A stretch of 64,000 bases of DNA from JBMORL01 sp049322335 (lineage in GTDB: Bacteria > Bacteroidota > Bacteroidia > Flavobacteriales_D > UBA2798). The notes below the pieces were generated by a model. The model saw nothing but the letters and a program-made list of their open reading frames with translations, had not been told where the DNA came from and did no database searches. The translations under genes and the position numbers were made by a program. Positions 43,265-51,157 of this stretch are shown piece by piece (the stretch's first letter is position 1; each line of letters starts with the position of its first letter). The stretch is taken from contig JBMORL010000082.1 of NCBI GenBank assembly GCA_049322335.1, positions 1 through 64,000 on the forward strand, given 5' to 3'.

Positions 43265-44905
43265 ATGAAATATTTATTTTTTTCTTTCTTTTTTTTAATG
43301 CTGTTTTCCTGCGCCTATAAACAGGAAAAAGCAGATCTCGTAGTGCACAATGCCACCATCTATACACTCGACAAAAAAAATACCATTGCACAGGCGATGG
43401 CCATCAAAGACGGAAAAATAATTGCTATCGGTGCAGAAAGAGAAATACTGAATAAATACAGTGCCGTAGAATACTATGATGCCGGATTAAAACCCGTATA
43501 TCCCGGGTTCATTGATGCGCATGGACATTTGCTCAACCTCGGGCAAACTTTTTTAAATGCAGATTTAGTGGGAACCGGTTCGTTCGAAGAAGTGATATCT
43601 AAAGTACAGGGACACTATAAAAAATTTCCCACCAAAGTAATTCGCGGAAGAGGTTGGGACCAGAACGACTGGGAAATAAAAGAATTTCCCTCCAAAAAAA
43701 AACTGGATGAATTATTTCCGGATATTCCTGTGATTTTACAACGTGTGGATGGACATGCTGCTCTTGTTAATCAAAAAGTGTTTGATCTTGCCGGAGTCAA
43801 TGAAAACTCAGTGATAGAAGGAGGAGAATACATAAAAAAAGACGGAAAACTGACAGGTGTTTTGATTGACAATGCGATAGACTATGTGGAAAAAGTATTA
43901 CCCAAATATACGGATGAAGAAATAGAAAAGGCGCTGTTACTGGCACAGGAAAGATGCCTGCAATACGGATTAACCACGGTAGACGATGCCGGAATGGACG
44001 AACCCACCTTTGCAATGCTGAAAAAAATGGAACAATCGGGAAAACTGAAGATGAGAGTGTATGTAATGATTGCGGCAACCCGGGAAACGTTAGAGAAATA
44101 TACGGCAGAAGGAATTTATAAAACAGACAGAATTCATTTTCGTTCTTTTAAATTTGTTTCTGACGGTGCGCTGGGATCGAGAGGAGCGTGTTTGAAACAA
44201 CCTTACAGTGATGTACATGAACATCCGCACTATGGCGCCATGCTCTACAATTATTCTTTTATGGAATATGCAGCCGATCTTCTGAATGAAACCGGTTTCC
44301 AGATGAATACGCATTGCATCGGAGATTCTGCCAACAAAGCTGTTCTGGATATTTATGCAAAATACCTGAAAGATATGAACCTGAAACGCTGGCGCATTGA
44401 ACATGCACAGGTGATGGATGAAAAAGATTTCGACTATTTTAAAAAGTATTCCATTCTTCCTTCTGTACAACCTACACACGCTACATCCGACATGTACTGG
44501 GCCGGGGACCGGCTGGGAAAAGAGCGTGAGAAAAACGCCTATGCCTACAAAAAACTACTGCAGCAAAACGAAATGATTGCTTTGGGAACCGATTTTCCTG
44601 TGGAAGATGTGAATCCGTTCAAAACTTTTTATGCAGCCATTGCACGAAAAGACGCCAAAGGATTTCCCAAAGGAGGATACAACATGGACAATGCACTGAC
44701 ACGGGAAGAAACAATAAAAGGAATGACCATCTGGGCCGCTTATTACAATTTCGAGGAGAACGAAAAGGGAACTATAGAAGTAGGAAAACTGGCCGATTTC
44801 GTTGTACTAAACCACGATATCATGAAAGTTCCCGAAGAAGTTATTCTGAAAACATTTGTGGAAGCTACTTTTATTGGCGGGGAGAAAGTGTATTTGTTCA
44901 GGTAA
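43265..44905 (+). CDS. Amidohydrolase family lipoprotein (YtcJ-like)
   Basis: A 546-residue lipoprotein (signal MKYLFFSFFFLMLFSCAY, lipobox FSC). The amidohydrolase fold starts with ADLVVHNATIYTLDKKNTI, and the metal-site motif is FIDAHGHLLNLG. Other YtcJ-like blocks are IRGRGWDQNDW, RVDGHAALVNQ, FVSDGALGSRGA, MNTHCIGDSAN, RIEHAQVMD and LGTDFPVED. The family hydrolyses C-N bonds in varied amides (for example N-substituted formamides); the actual substrate is unknown. Location at the periplasmic face of a membrane is implied by the lipobox. It directly follows the SDR gene and may share a pathway with it. Confidence 0.86.
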   Translation: MKYLFFSFFFLMLFSCAYKQEKADLVVHNATIYTLDKKNTIAQAMAIKDGKIIAIGAEREILNKYSAVEYYDAGLKPVYPGFIDAHGHLLNLGQTFLNADLVGTGSFEEVISKVQGHYKKFPTKVIRGRGWDQNDWEIKEFPSKKKLDELFPDIPVILQRVDGHAALVNQKVFDLAGVNENSVIEGGEYIKKDGKLTGVLIDNAIDYVEKVLPKYTDEEIEKALLLAQERCLQYGLTTVDDAGMDEPTFAMLKKMEQSGKLKMRVYVMIAATRETLEKYTAEGIYKTDRIHFRSFKFVSDGALGSRGACLKQPYSDVHEHPHYGAMLYNYSFMEYAADLLNETGFQMNTHCIGDSANKAVLDIYAKYLKDMNLKRWRIEHAQVMDEKDFDYFKKYSILPSVQPTHATSDMYWAGDRLGKEREKNAYAYKKLLQQNEMIALGTDFPVEDVNPFKTFYAAIARKDAKGFPKGGYNMDNALTREETIKGMTIWAAYYNFEENEKGTIEVGKLADFVVLNHDIMKVPEEVILKTFVEATFIGGEKVYLFR

Positions 44906-45063
44906 TTTTCTCTTATCTCCGGATTTTTCAATAAATTTTTTATTTACAGTTTCATTTAATAGTCTGTTTATCGCAAATAATAAGTCAGCAATGATTACCC
45001 GGATCAATTTGAACGACTTATATTATTATTTTTTATATTTATCCATAGTTCAACACATGTCGT

Positions 45064-46338
45064 ATGACCTCCATTGGCATCAAAATAACAATAATGGCGT
45101 TTTTTCTTTCTGTTTTTCACATAAGAACTTTTTCAAACACATCAAAAGTAAATAAATGCAAAAGCTGGAAGGAAGTCCTGCTCCAAATGGAAAAAGTCAA
45201 TCAGCGTTGTTCACGTGAATTTTTTACTGATCGTTTTGGCGAGCCCGCGGATGAATACCCTACCCCTTCTTTATTGGATGAATACATTATGTATTTTCAT
45301 GTTCCCGGAGAAAAGAACAAAATATTCTGGATCATGCTGGATACAAAATCCAACAGCTATCTCTACTGGAGCAATGAAAAAATGGCGCAAGAAAAAAGCG
45401 GGATACGTACGGAAAAAATCATACCCGAAAACAAAAAAGTAAAAAAAGTAACTGCCTGGCAGCAGGGAGAAAACACAGGTGACACAACCATTATAAATAT
45501 CCATGAGTACAATCAGAAAGGACAACTGATCACCTATTCCGATCCCGAAGGATATTGCGGGATAAATTATACGTACGATAGCATTGGACGACTAGCCTCT
45601 GAAGATGTGATGTGCGGGGAGTCTTCAGGAAACGGACTTTACACGTATAGCTATGAAAAAGGAAAACATTGTATTCATTTTTCGGGAGTAATGTATGATA
45701 ACATTTCATGTGAGTATACCGATAACGAAGGAAGAATTACATCTTCGGCATGGCTACGTTTGACTATGAATGAAGACTATGTGAACAGCATTATTTCAGA
45801 CAGTTCAGCCTCTGCTTTTAACTACCTGTATGATGAAAAAAAAAGAGTTGTTTCACGAATTGAAAGATCTGTTTCCTGTTATTGGATGGAACACCGAAAA
45901 GAAGGAAAAGATTTTTCCTGTGAGAAAAAGACCGAAACCACCTTTTACACTTATGATGATGCCGACAGTATTATCACCGAAATAAAAACCGATCAAACCG
46001 GAAAAATTACAGATCGTTTTGTTTACAGGTACGATACTCTTTTTCACCAAAAAACTGAAACCTATAATTTTGAGACAGATTTTCTCACCCCCTGGAAAGC
46101 TTCACCAGAAGATGCTATATCATGGTTCTCTCATACTGTTACAGATTATTGCGCCCTGAAAAGTAAAAGAGAAGAACGGGTATATGTATTTTGCCGTGAA
46201 AAAACAAAAGAGGCCTACGAAGAAGTGTCGCAAATTCATTTCTACCAGTCCGGAAAAATATATCTTTCCCTTTTTTATGATTCCTGTAGCGGGAAAATAA
46301 CGGATATACAATATTACCATTATGAATTTTTCGAATGA
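45064..46338 (+). CDS. Secreted protein with YD-repeat-like segments, unknown function
   Basis: A 424-residue protein with a hydrophobic N-terminus (IKITIMAFFLSVFHIRTFS) that probably serves as a signal peptide. Residues about 140-380 contain loosely repeated segments such as EYNQKGQLITYSDPEG, YTYDSIGRLASEDV, YLYDEKKRVVSRIE and YTYDDADSIITEIKTD. They resemble the YD repeats of Rhs and wall-associated proteins but are more degenerate. The N-terminal 100 residues (SWKEVLLQMEKVNQRCS, FWIMLDTKSNSYLYWSNEK) have no known family for me. It lacks a sorting domain. A 158-base A/T-rich gap precedes it and probably contains its promoter. Confidence 0.6.
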   Translation: MTSIGIKITIMAFFLSVFHIRTFSNTSKVNKCKSWKEVLLQMEKVNQRCSREFFTDRFGEPADEYPTPSLLDEYIMYFHVPGEKNKIFWIMLDTKSNSYLYWSNEKMAQEKSGIRTEKIIPENKKVKKVTAWQQGENTGDTTIINIHEYNQKGQLITYSDPEGYCGINYTYDSIGRLASEDVMCGESSGNGLYTYSYEKGKHCIHFSGVMYDNISCEYTDNEGRITSSAWLRLTMNEDYVNSIISDSSASAFNYLYDEKKRVVSRIERSVSCYWMEHRKEGKDFSCEKKTETTFYTYDDADSIITEIKTDQTGKITDRFVYRYDTLFHQKTETYNFETDFLTPWKASPEDAISWFSHTVTDYCALKSKREERVYVFCREKTKEAYEEVSQIHFYQSGKIYLSLFYDSCSGKITDIQYYHYEFFE

Positions 46339-46372
46339 TTTACTTCGTTTCATAAATAAATTACCCTGATAA

Positions 46373-47902
46373 TTATTCCTCTTCATTCGCCATTGCCTCA
46401 GCCTCTTCCTCCTCCCATTGTTTTTTCAGCAAAGTCACTATTTCTTCCCAGTCGGAAATATATTTTTCTCCGCACGAATTTCTCAGCCTTCTTTTCACAT
46501 CTGCATCAATATCCTTCACAAAACCATACTGAAGCCGGCTCATGGCGGATATTATCAGCATTTCGTACAATTTTTTATGTGATCCGTATTTTACTTCCCC
46601 GAAAAAAAGGCAGGGATCATTCACCAGGTAATCAGAAGCGATTCCCGCAATTTTATCCTCAAACTCCCAGCGCGGTTTTATCCGGTCGCGGATGCCTTCT
46701 TCGGTGGTATCAGCTTCAAAACGATAATGTACCAGTGCTGAATGAAACACGAAAAAATAAAAATTTCTCTCACCGGGACCAGCCATTTCCGTATACTCCA
46801 GTAACTGGCGGAGATCGCCTTTCCTGAGATCTAACTCTCCACGGACATACGATTTGGAAAGAGAATCAATTTCCGGATTTTGCATATAATAATTTACGGG
46901 ACGCCCGGAAATAAAAGAAGGAACTTTCTGAATATATCTTGGCTCATCCACCCCGGAAGTTGTATCAGGAGGAATAAGCAATGCCTGTGAAGAATCATAA
47001 TAAAATAACAGGTTAGGTAAATTCACCAGTTCTGCAGGAATACTTTTCAGGGGATTACCGGAAATATTGAGACTGGTGAGATGAGGCAAAAGCCATAACG
47101 AATCAGGTAACTCAGTTAACTGATTATTGCTTACATCCAGGTAATGCAAATGATGAAGTTGTTTTATTTCATCAGGAAGTTTTGTCAGCTGATTGAACGA
47201 AATATCTAAATGTATAAGGCTTTTAAGTTTACCTATATCCTGCGGAACTGAATCCAGTTTATTGTTCCGGACAATAAGCATATCCATTTCCGGTAAAGAA
47301 AAAACCGATGCGGGAAACTCACTAAAATTATTATTTCCTATATCAAGGGTTTTTAGTTTTTTCAGCTTCTCAAATCCGGCAGGCAGGGATTTTAACCGGT
47401 TGGTGCCTGCATGCAACACCTGGAGATTTTTTAGTTTTGTGATTTCATCCGGAAGCCGGGTAATGGCATTCATCTCCATATCAATATCCCTCAGTTCTTC
47501 AAGATTACCAATAGAGGATGGTAACTCTGTGAGAATATTATAATCCAGGTCTAATTCCTTTAATTTTACCAACTGCCCGATTTCATCCGGAATTATCCTG
47601 AGTTGATTTTGATCCACATCCAGAATTTCAAGCCCGGTTAGTTTCCCGATCTCAGGAGGCAATGCTGTTAGTTCATTTTTTTCGAGAATAAGTTCTTTCA
47701 GCTGTGTTTCTTCGAAAACAAACGAAGGAATTTCTGTCAACTCCTTTTTTCTCATTGACAAAGTGGTATTGTTATTGGAAAAATCGCCCGGTTTCTCCTT
47801 TTCTTCCTGCTCTTTGCTTTTACATCCCGATAAAAATAAAATTACACTGCCTGCAAAAAACCAACATGCATATAAAATAAAATATATTTTTCCTGTTTTC
47901 AT
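46373..47902 (-). CDS. Leucine-rich repeat lipoprotein
   Basis: A 509-residue lipoprotein (signal MKTGKIYFILYACWFFAGSV..., lipobox LSGC). Residues about 55-290 are ten leucine-rich repeats of 23 residues, of the 'LP.EI..L..L..LD...N.LT.LP' type (for example LTGLEILDVDQNQLRIIPDE). The C-terminal 200 residues (RGELDLRKGDLRQLLEYTE, RWEFEDKIAGIASDYLV) have no family I recognise and are alpha-helical. The acidic tail is rich in Glu. LRR domains mediate protein binding. It is directly downstream of another lipoprotein gene (1-base gap) on the same strand. The start is the Met before the hydrophobic segment; an upstream Met adds 23 basic residues. Confidence 0.75.
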   Translation of the reverse strand: MKTGKIYFILYACWFFAGSVILFLSGCKSKEQEEKEKPGDFSNNNTTLSMRKKELTEIPSFVFEETQLKELILEKNELTALPPEIGKLTGLEILDVDQNQLRIIPDEIGQLVKLKELDLDYNILTELPSSIGNLEELRDIDMEMNAITRLPDEITKLKNLQVLHAGTNRLKSLPAGFEKLKKLKTLDIGNNNFSEFPASVFSLPEMDMLIVRNNKLDSVPQDIGKLKSLIHLDISFNQLTKLPDEIKQLHHLHYLDVSNNQLTELPDSLWLLPHLTSLNISGNPLKSIPAELVNLPNLLFYYDSSQALLIPPDTTSGVDEPRYIQKVPSFISGRPVNYYMQNPEIDSLSKSYVRGELDLRKGDLRQLLEYTEMAGPGERNFYFFVFHSALVHYRFEADTTEEGIRDRIKPRWEFEDKIAGIASDYLVNDPCLFFGEVKYGSHKKLYEMLIISAMSRLQYGFVKDIDADVKRRLRNSCGEKYISDWEEIVTLLKKQWEEEEAEAMANEEE

Positions 47903-47903
47903 T

Positions 47904-49265
47904 TTAATCTTCTTCAGGTGGTGGCGAAGGTTCAAAAAAGTAAAACAACGACATTTCTTCCGCCCTGTCAATCTGGTTTTGAGTTAAAAAAAAGACATCA
48001 TCACTTTGGTCTGTTTCGTAAAACTTTCCATCAATCCCTGCCTTAGCCAGGGAGACATTTAACCAGGTTAAAAAATTATATTCCTCCCACTCTCCCAACC
48101 CATCCGGAACATTTTCCCAATAGGTTCTTCCATTAAGAGAAAAAGAAAGAATGATACTATTATCATAAGAATAACTATGCGCTTTACTCTCCCTTATATT
48201 CACCGGGTTAAATTTTCCACCCGAAATTTCAGCTAATCGTTTTAAAGTAGCTGTCCAGGTTGTATCTTCCGACCTGTCCCATACAATCTCCTGGCCGCCA
48301 CCGGGAAAAGAAGATAAAACCTCATAAGGAGTAAGCATTGGTTTATGAATACTCTCTTTTGAAATTTTGTTTATCGTGGCTGCAGGCAAATGCTTCAAAA
48401 GACCTAAGTTTTTACATTCTTCAATTATTTCAGCTATAGAATCAGCAGAAAGGTATTCTGCATAATAAGCAGACATATCCAGTGAAGGAAAAATCCATGC
48501 TCCGTCATGGGTTCCATCGGTAACATAAAGGTAATCGCCCTGTTTTTTAGAAAGCACTACTACTCCGAATTTTTGTTCCTTCCCTGGAACCATTTGTCCT
48601 TTTTTGTTGTAAGGATGAACCTGCACAATACGGTAATCAGACCGTTGCTGATCCAACTGCTGATTGATAATATCAGCGATCTCCCACTCCGCACGAAAAC
48701 TTATATCGTAATATTCTCCTGAATAGTTATCATGCAACTGCGCATACCAAACATGGCCATAAACTTTTTCTTCCGGCATTTCCGAAAGCATCACAGGAAT
48801 ATAATTCTTTCTTTTTTCTTCCCATGCCTTTCCCAACACGCCCGGTTCGGGAGTATACGCGTGTTTAATAACAACACTACTATCAGGCACAAAACCCGGA
48901 ATGAGAGCAATCATCTCATTATAAATATCCCGCATATATTTTTCAGGTTGCTTTACCTTTTCCAGCGAATCCATCCCGATGATCGTTGCAGATTTTAAAT
49001 AGGGGAGAAAATCAAACGCACCGTGATTTATTTTTCCTTTTTCAATATCCAAACGGATTAGCTGCAGGGTATCTTCATTAATTATTCCGCGTGAAAAAAG
49101 TGAATCGGCAAAGACCCCCAGGTTTTCCTTTGCAGGCATGGGAAGCTCATCTGAAGTGATTTTGGTGGTGTCGGTATCTTCTTTTTTTTGCTCATTATTA
49201 TTTCCACAGGCCGCCATAAAAAAAGCGGCTGTGACATAAACAATAACAATTCTCCGGTTATGCAT
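47904..49265 (-). CDS. Lipoprotein of unknown function
   Basis: A 453-residue lipoprotein (MHNRRIVIVYVTAAFFMAACGN, lipobox MAAC), followed by an acidic Asn/Glu/Asp linker. I recognise no domain. Blocks of note are IINEDTLQLIRLDIEKGKI, YIPVMLSEMPEEKVYGHVW, KKQGDYLYVTDGTHDGAWI and RTYWENVPDGLGEWEEYNF. The composition is rich in aromatic residues and Asp/Glu, typical of a soluble extracytoplasmic domain. A longer start (28 more residues) would put a second hydrophobic segment in front and is less likely. It precedes the LRR lipoprotein by one base, so the two are probably translated together and may form a surface or periplasmic pair. Confidence 0.62.
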   Translation of the reverse strand: MHNRRIVIVYVTAAFFMAACGNNNEQKKEDTDTTKITSDELPMPAKENLGVFADSLFSRGIINEDTLQLIRLDIEKGKINHGAFDFLPYLKSATIIGMDSLEKVKQPEKYMRDIYNEMIALIPGFVPDSSVVIKHAYTPEPGVLGKAWEEKRKNYIPVMLSEMPEEKVYGHVWYAQLHDNYSGEYYDISFRAEWEIADIINQQLDQQRSDYRIVQVHPYNKKGQMVPGKEQKFGVVVLSKKQGDYLYVTDGTHDGAWIFPSLDMSAYYAEYLSADSIAEIIEECKNLGLLKHLPAATINKISKESIHKPMLTPYEVLSSFPGGGQEIVWDRSEDTTWTATLKRLAEISGGKFNPVNIRESKAHSYSYDNSIILSFSLNGRTYWENVPDGLGEWEEYNFLTWLNVSLAKAGIDGKFYETDQSDDVFFLTQNQIDRAEEMSLFYFFEPSPPPEED

Positions 49266-49371
49266 ACAATGCTTTAAATATAAAAAGAAACTTATAAGAA
49301 GACCACTTGTTTTGACTAATACGGGCAAATACTTATTATTCGCAGCCATATAGCTATTTTTCAGGCCTGCT

Positions 49372-50028
49372 TTATTGCCCTCCCCTTTTTCCGTCCTGCC
49401 AGTTTAAAAACTGCGGCAACTCCACCACCACCACTTTTTTCACCATTCCATGATGTCCCGCTCCGCAGATTTTATTGCAGAGCAGCATATAGTCAAATTT
49501 TTCATTTTTCATTTTCTTCCGCATTTCTTCAGTAGTCATTTCCGGAATAAATTCAAGGAAAGTATTCATTCCCGGTACTGCATTCATCTGCATCCTGAAA
49601 TGTGGAAAATATGCGCAATGTATCACATCTTTCGAATGCAGCTGAAACCTTATCTTTTTCCCCACGGGTAAATAAATTTCTTCACCGGCAACAAAATCAT
49701 CCTTTGCAGCGGGATCAGCATACTCAACTCCACAAACATTCATGGCACTAATAAACCTGAAATCTGATTTTGCCAGTTTTTTATCGGGACCCGGGTATCT
49801 TACATTCCACCTGAATTGTTCGGCAAACAATTCGATAGTTATTTCCGGTTCCTGCATTTCTTTTGAAAGAATAGTTATTCTTTCCCACACCGGTTCATCC
49901 ATCAGCCTTTTATTCCGAAAGGTTAAAACTGGTTCTTCATTTTCTGTTTTATTTTCGCTTGTGCAGGAGAGGAAAAAGAAAACAGCAAAAAAAACGGAAA
50001 AATAATTATGAAAATATTTTATAGGCAT
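49372..50028 (-). CDS. Stand-alone CuA (cytochrome c oxidase subunit II-like) lipoprotein
   Basis: A 218-residue lipoprotein (SVFFAVFFFLSCTS, lipid Cys22) with a cupredoxin domain like that of COX2. All five side-chain ligands of a binuclear CuA site are visible: His137 (KDVIHCAYFPHF), Cys184 and Cys188 (LLCNKICGAGH), His192 and Met195, giving CxxxCxxxHxxM. The preceding FAEQFRWNVRYPGPDKKL is typical of Bacteroidota COX2. However, it has no transmembrane hairpin, and no COX1, COX3 or heme-copper gene is in the window. The residue at the usual Glu in the Cys loop is Lys; that position binds through the backbone, so the site could still be functional. It could be an accessory electron carrier or an assembly factor. 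I chose the Met before the lipobox signal. Confidence 0.8.
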   Translation of the reverse strand: MPIKYFHNYFSVFFAVFFFLSCTSENKTENEEPVLTFRNKRLMDEPVWERITILSKEMQEPEITIELFAEQFRWNVRYPGPDKKLAKSDFRFISAMNVCGVEYADPAAKDDFVAGEEIYLPVGKKIRFQLHSKDVIHCAYFPHFRMQMNAVPGMNTFLEFIPEMTTEEMRKKMKNEKFDYMLLCNKICGAGHHGMVKKVVVVELPQFLNWQDGKRGGQ

Positions 50029-50130
50029 TTTCTTCCCGAATTTACTTTTAAAATTTAAGTATATACCCATATTTAACCAATAAAAGAATAAGGAGAAGCG
50101 CAAAGCACTTCACTTTCACCCAAAACGAAA

Positions 50131-50159
50131 GCGGGGAAGCTTTTTACAGCTCCTCCCGC
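50131..50159 (-). terminator. Hairpin after the PorP / anti-sigma operon
   Basis: On the minus strand, GCGGGAGGAGCT pairs imperfectly with AGCTTCCCCGC, followed by TTTCGTTTTGGG. It lies 27 bases past the PorP stop, where a terminator would be expected. Confidence 0.45.
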
Positions 50160-50185
50160 CTCGTACACCAAATAAAGCAAGAAAA

Positions 50186-51157
50186 CTAAAACGAAGGACA
50201 CGAGATGGTCCTGAACGTCCTTTTTTTAGGTTTGCACGGGAACACTAATCCAAACGAAATTTCGTGTGACCCTCCCGATGCATTGGTCAGCTTCGAAACG
50301 GTTACGTCATAACTGTAACCGATATTTACATTATCTGTCTTAATTCCGACTGTAGCAATAAATGCGTCTTTATTTCTGTACCATGCACCAAAGGTGATGG
50401 ATTTTGTTACCACATACAATCCCATATTCAATTGCTGGAATGTTCCCTGCGAACGATACATAATATTGGGTGAAAGAATGGTGCTTTCGCTGTATTTTGT
50501 GTTCCCCAGCGGAATCATTGCCCCGGCATGTCCTGAAAATTTTATAGGCATCGGGCTGTTTCCTGTAATTAATGATTCATTTGGCTCGGTGAGGTGGTGT
50601 GCAGAAAAGCCGGCATAAAAATTATCACTGAAACCGAGAACACCGGCAGAAAAATCCACGTTACTAACGGTGCCGCCCCTTGGTACATCACCGGTCTGGT
50701 AAACAAATCCCCTGCGCGGGTCAATCATATCTCCGAAAGTAAGTTTGTTCCAGTCGAGCGATTTTTGAAAATAAGTAGCCTGCACTCCAAATCTCATCGA
50801 AAAAGTTCTTCCCAGTTTTAACTGGTAAGCATAAATAGCAGAAACATTCATCGTATTTAACGTGGCTTCACCGGCTTTGTCATTGGTTACCAATAACCCT
50901 AATCCTCCGTAAATTCCTTCCACGTGCTGATCGTAGGAAGCCGAAGTGGTGACATACGTTCCCGAAAGTGAAGGCCACTGGTTACGATAGTTTAAAGCGA
51001 TACGCGGACATCTTTTCGATCCTGCAAAAGCGGGATTAAGGTAAAGCGGATTGGAATAGAATTGTGTGAATTCCGGATCCTGGGCTTTTGCATCGTTGAC
51101 AAATAATGTCCCCGCAAAAGCAATAAGTGATATATGTAAAATCTTTTTCATACGCAT
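50186..51157 (-). CDS. PorP/SprF family T9SS outer-membrane protein
   Basis: A 323-residue protein with a signal peptide (MKKILHISLIAFAGTLFVN). The PorP/SprF hallmark DPEFTQFYSNPLYLNPAFAG is followed by RIALNYRNQWPSLSG and a full set of barrel strands ending HEISFGLVFPC. In T9SS, PorP/SprF members help deliver or anchor type B cargo. Here no type B cargo gene is adjacent, unlike the pair at 14-19 kb. The first ATG overlaps the stop of the preceding gene as TAATG (translational coupling); a second ATG two codons later is equally plausible. It aligns along its length with the C-terminal half of the upstream fusion protein, so the two arose by duplication. Confidence 0.9.
   Translation of the reverse strand: MRMKKILHISLIAFAGTLFVNDAKAQDPEFTQFYSNPLYLNPAFAGSKRCPRIALNYRNQWPSLSGTYVTTSASYDQHVEGIYGGLGLLVTNDKAGEATLNTMNVSAIYAYQLKLGRTFSMRFGVQATYFQKSLDWNKLTFGDMIDPRRGFVYQTGDVPRGGTVSNVDFSAGVLGFSDNFYAGFSAHHLTEPNESLITGNSPMPIKFSGHAGAMIPLGNTKYSESTILSPNIMYRSQGTFQQLNMGLYVVTKSITFGAWYRNKDAFIATVGIKTDNVNIGYSYDVTVSKLTNASGGSHEISFGLVFPCKPKKRTFRTISCPSF

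Noticed and set aside
49372..50103. Ordinary cytochrome c oxidase subunit II
   Set aside because: No two-helix membrane anchor, a lipobox instead, and no oxidase genes nearby. I call it a stand-alone CuA lipoprotein.
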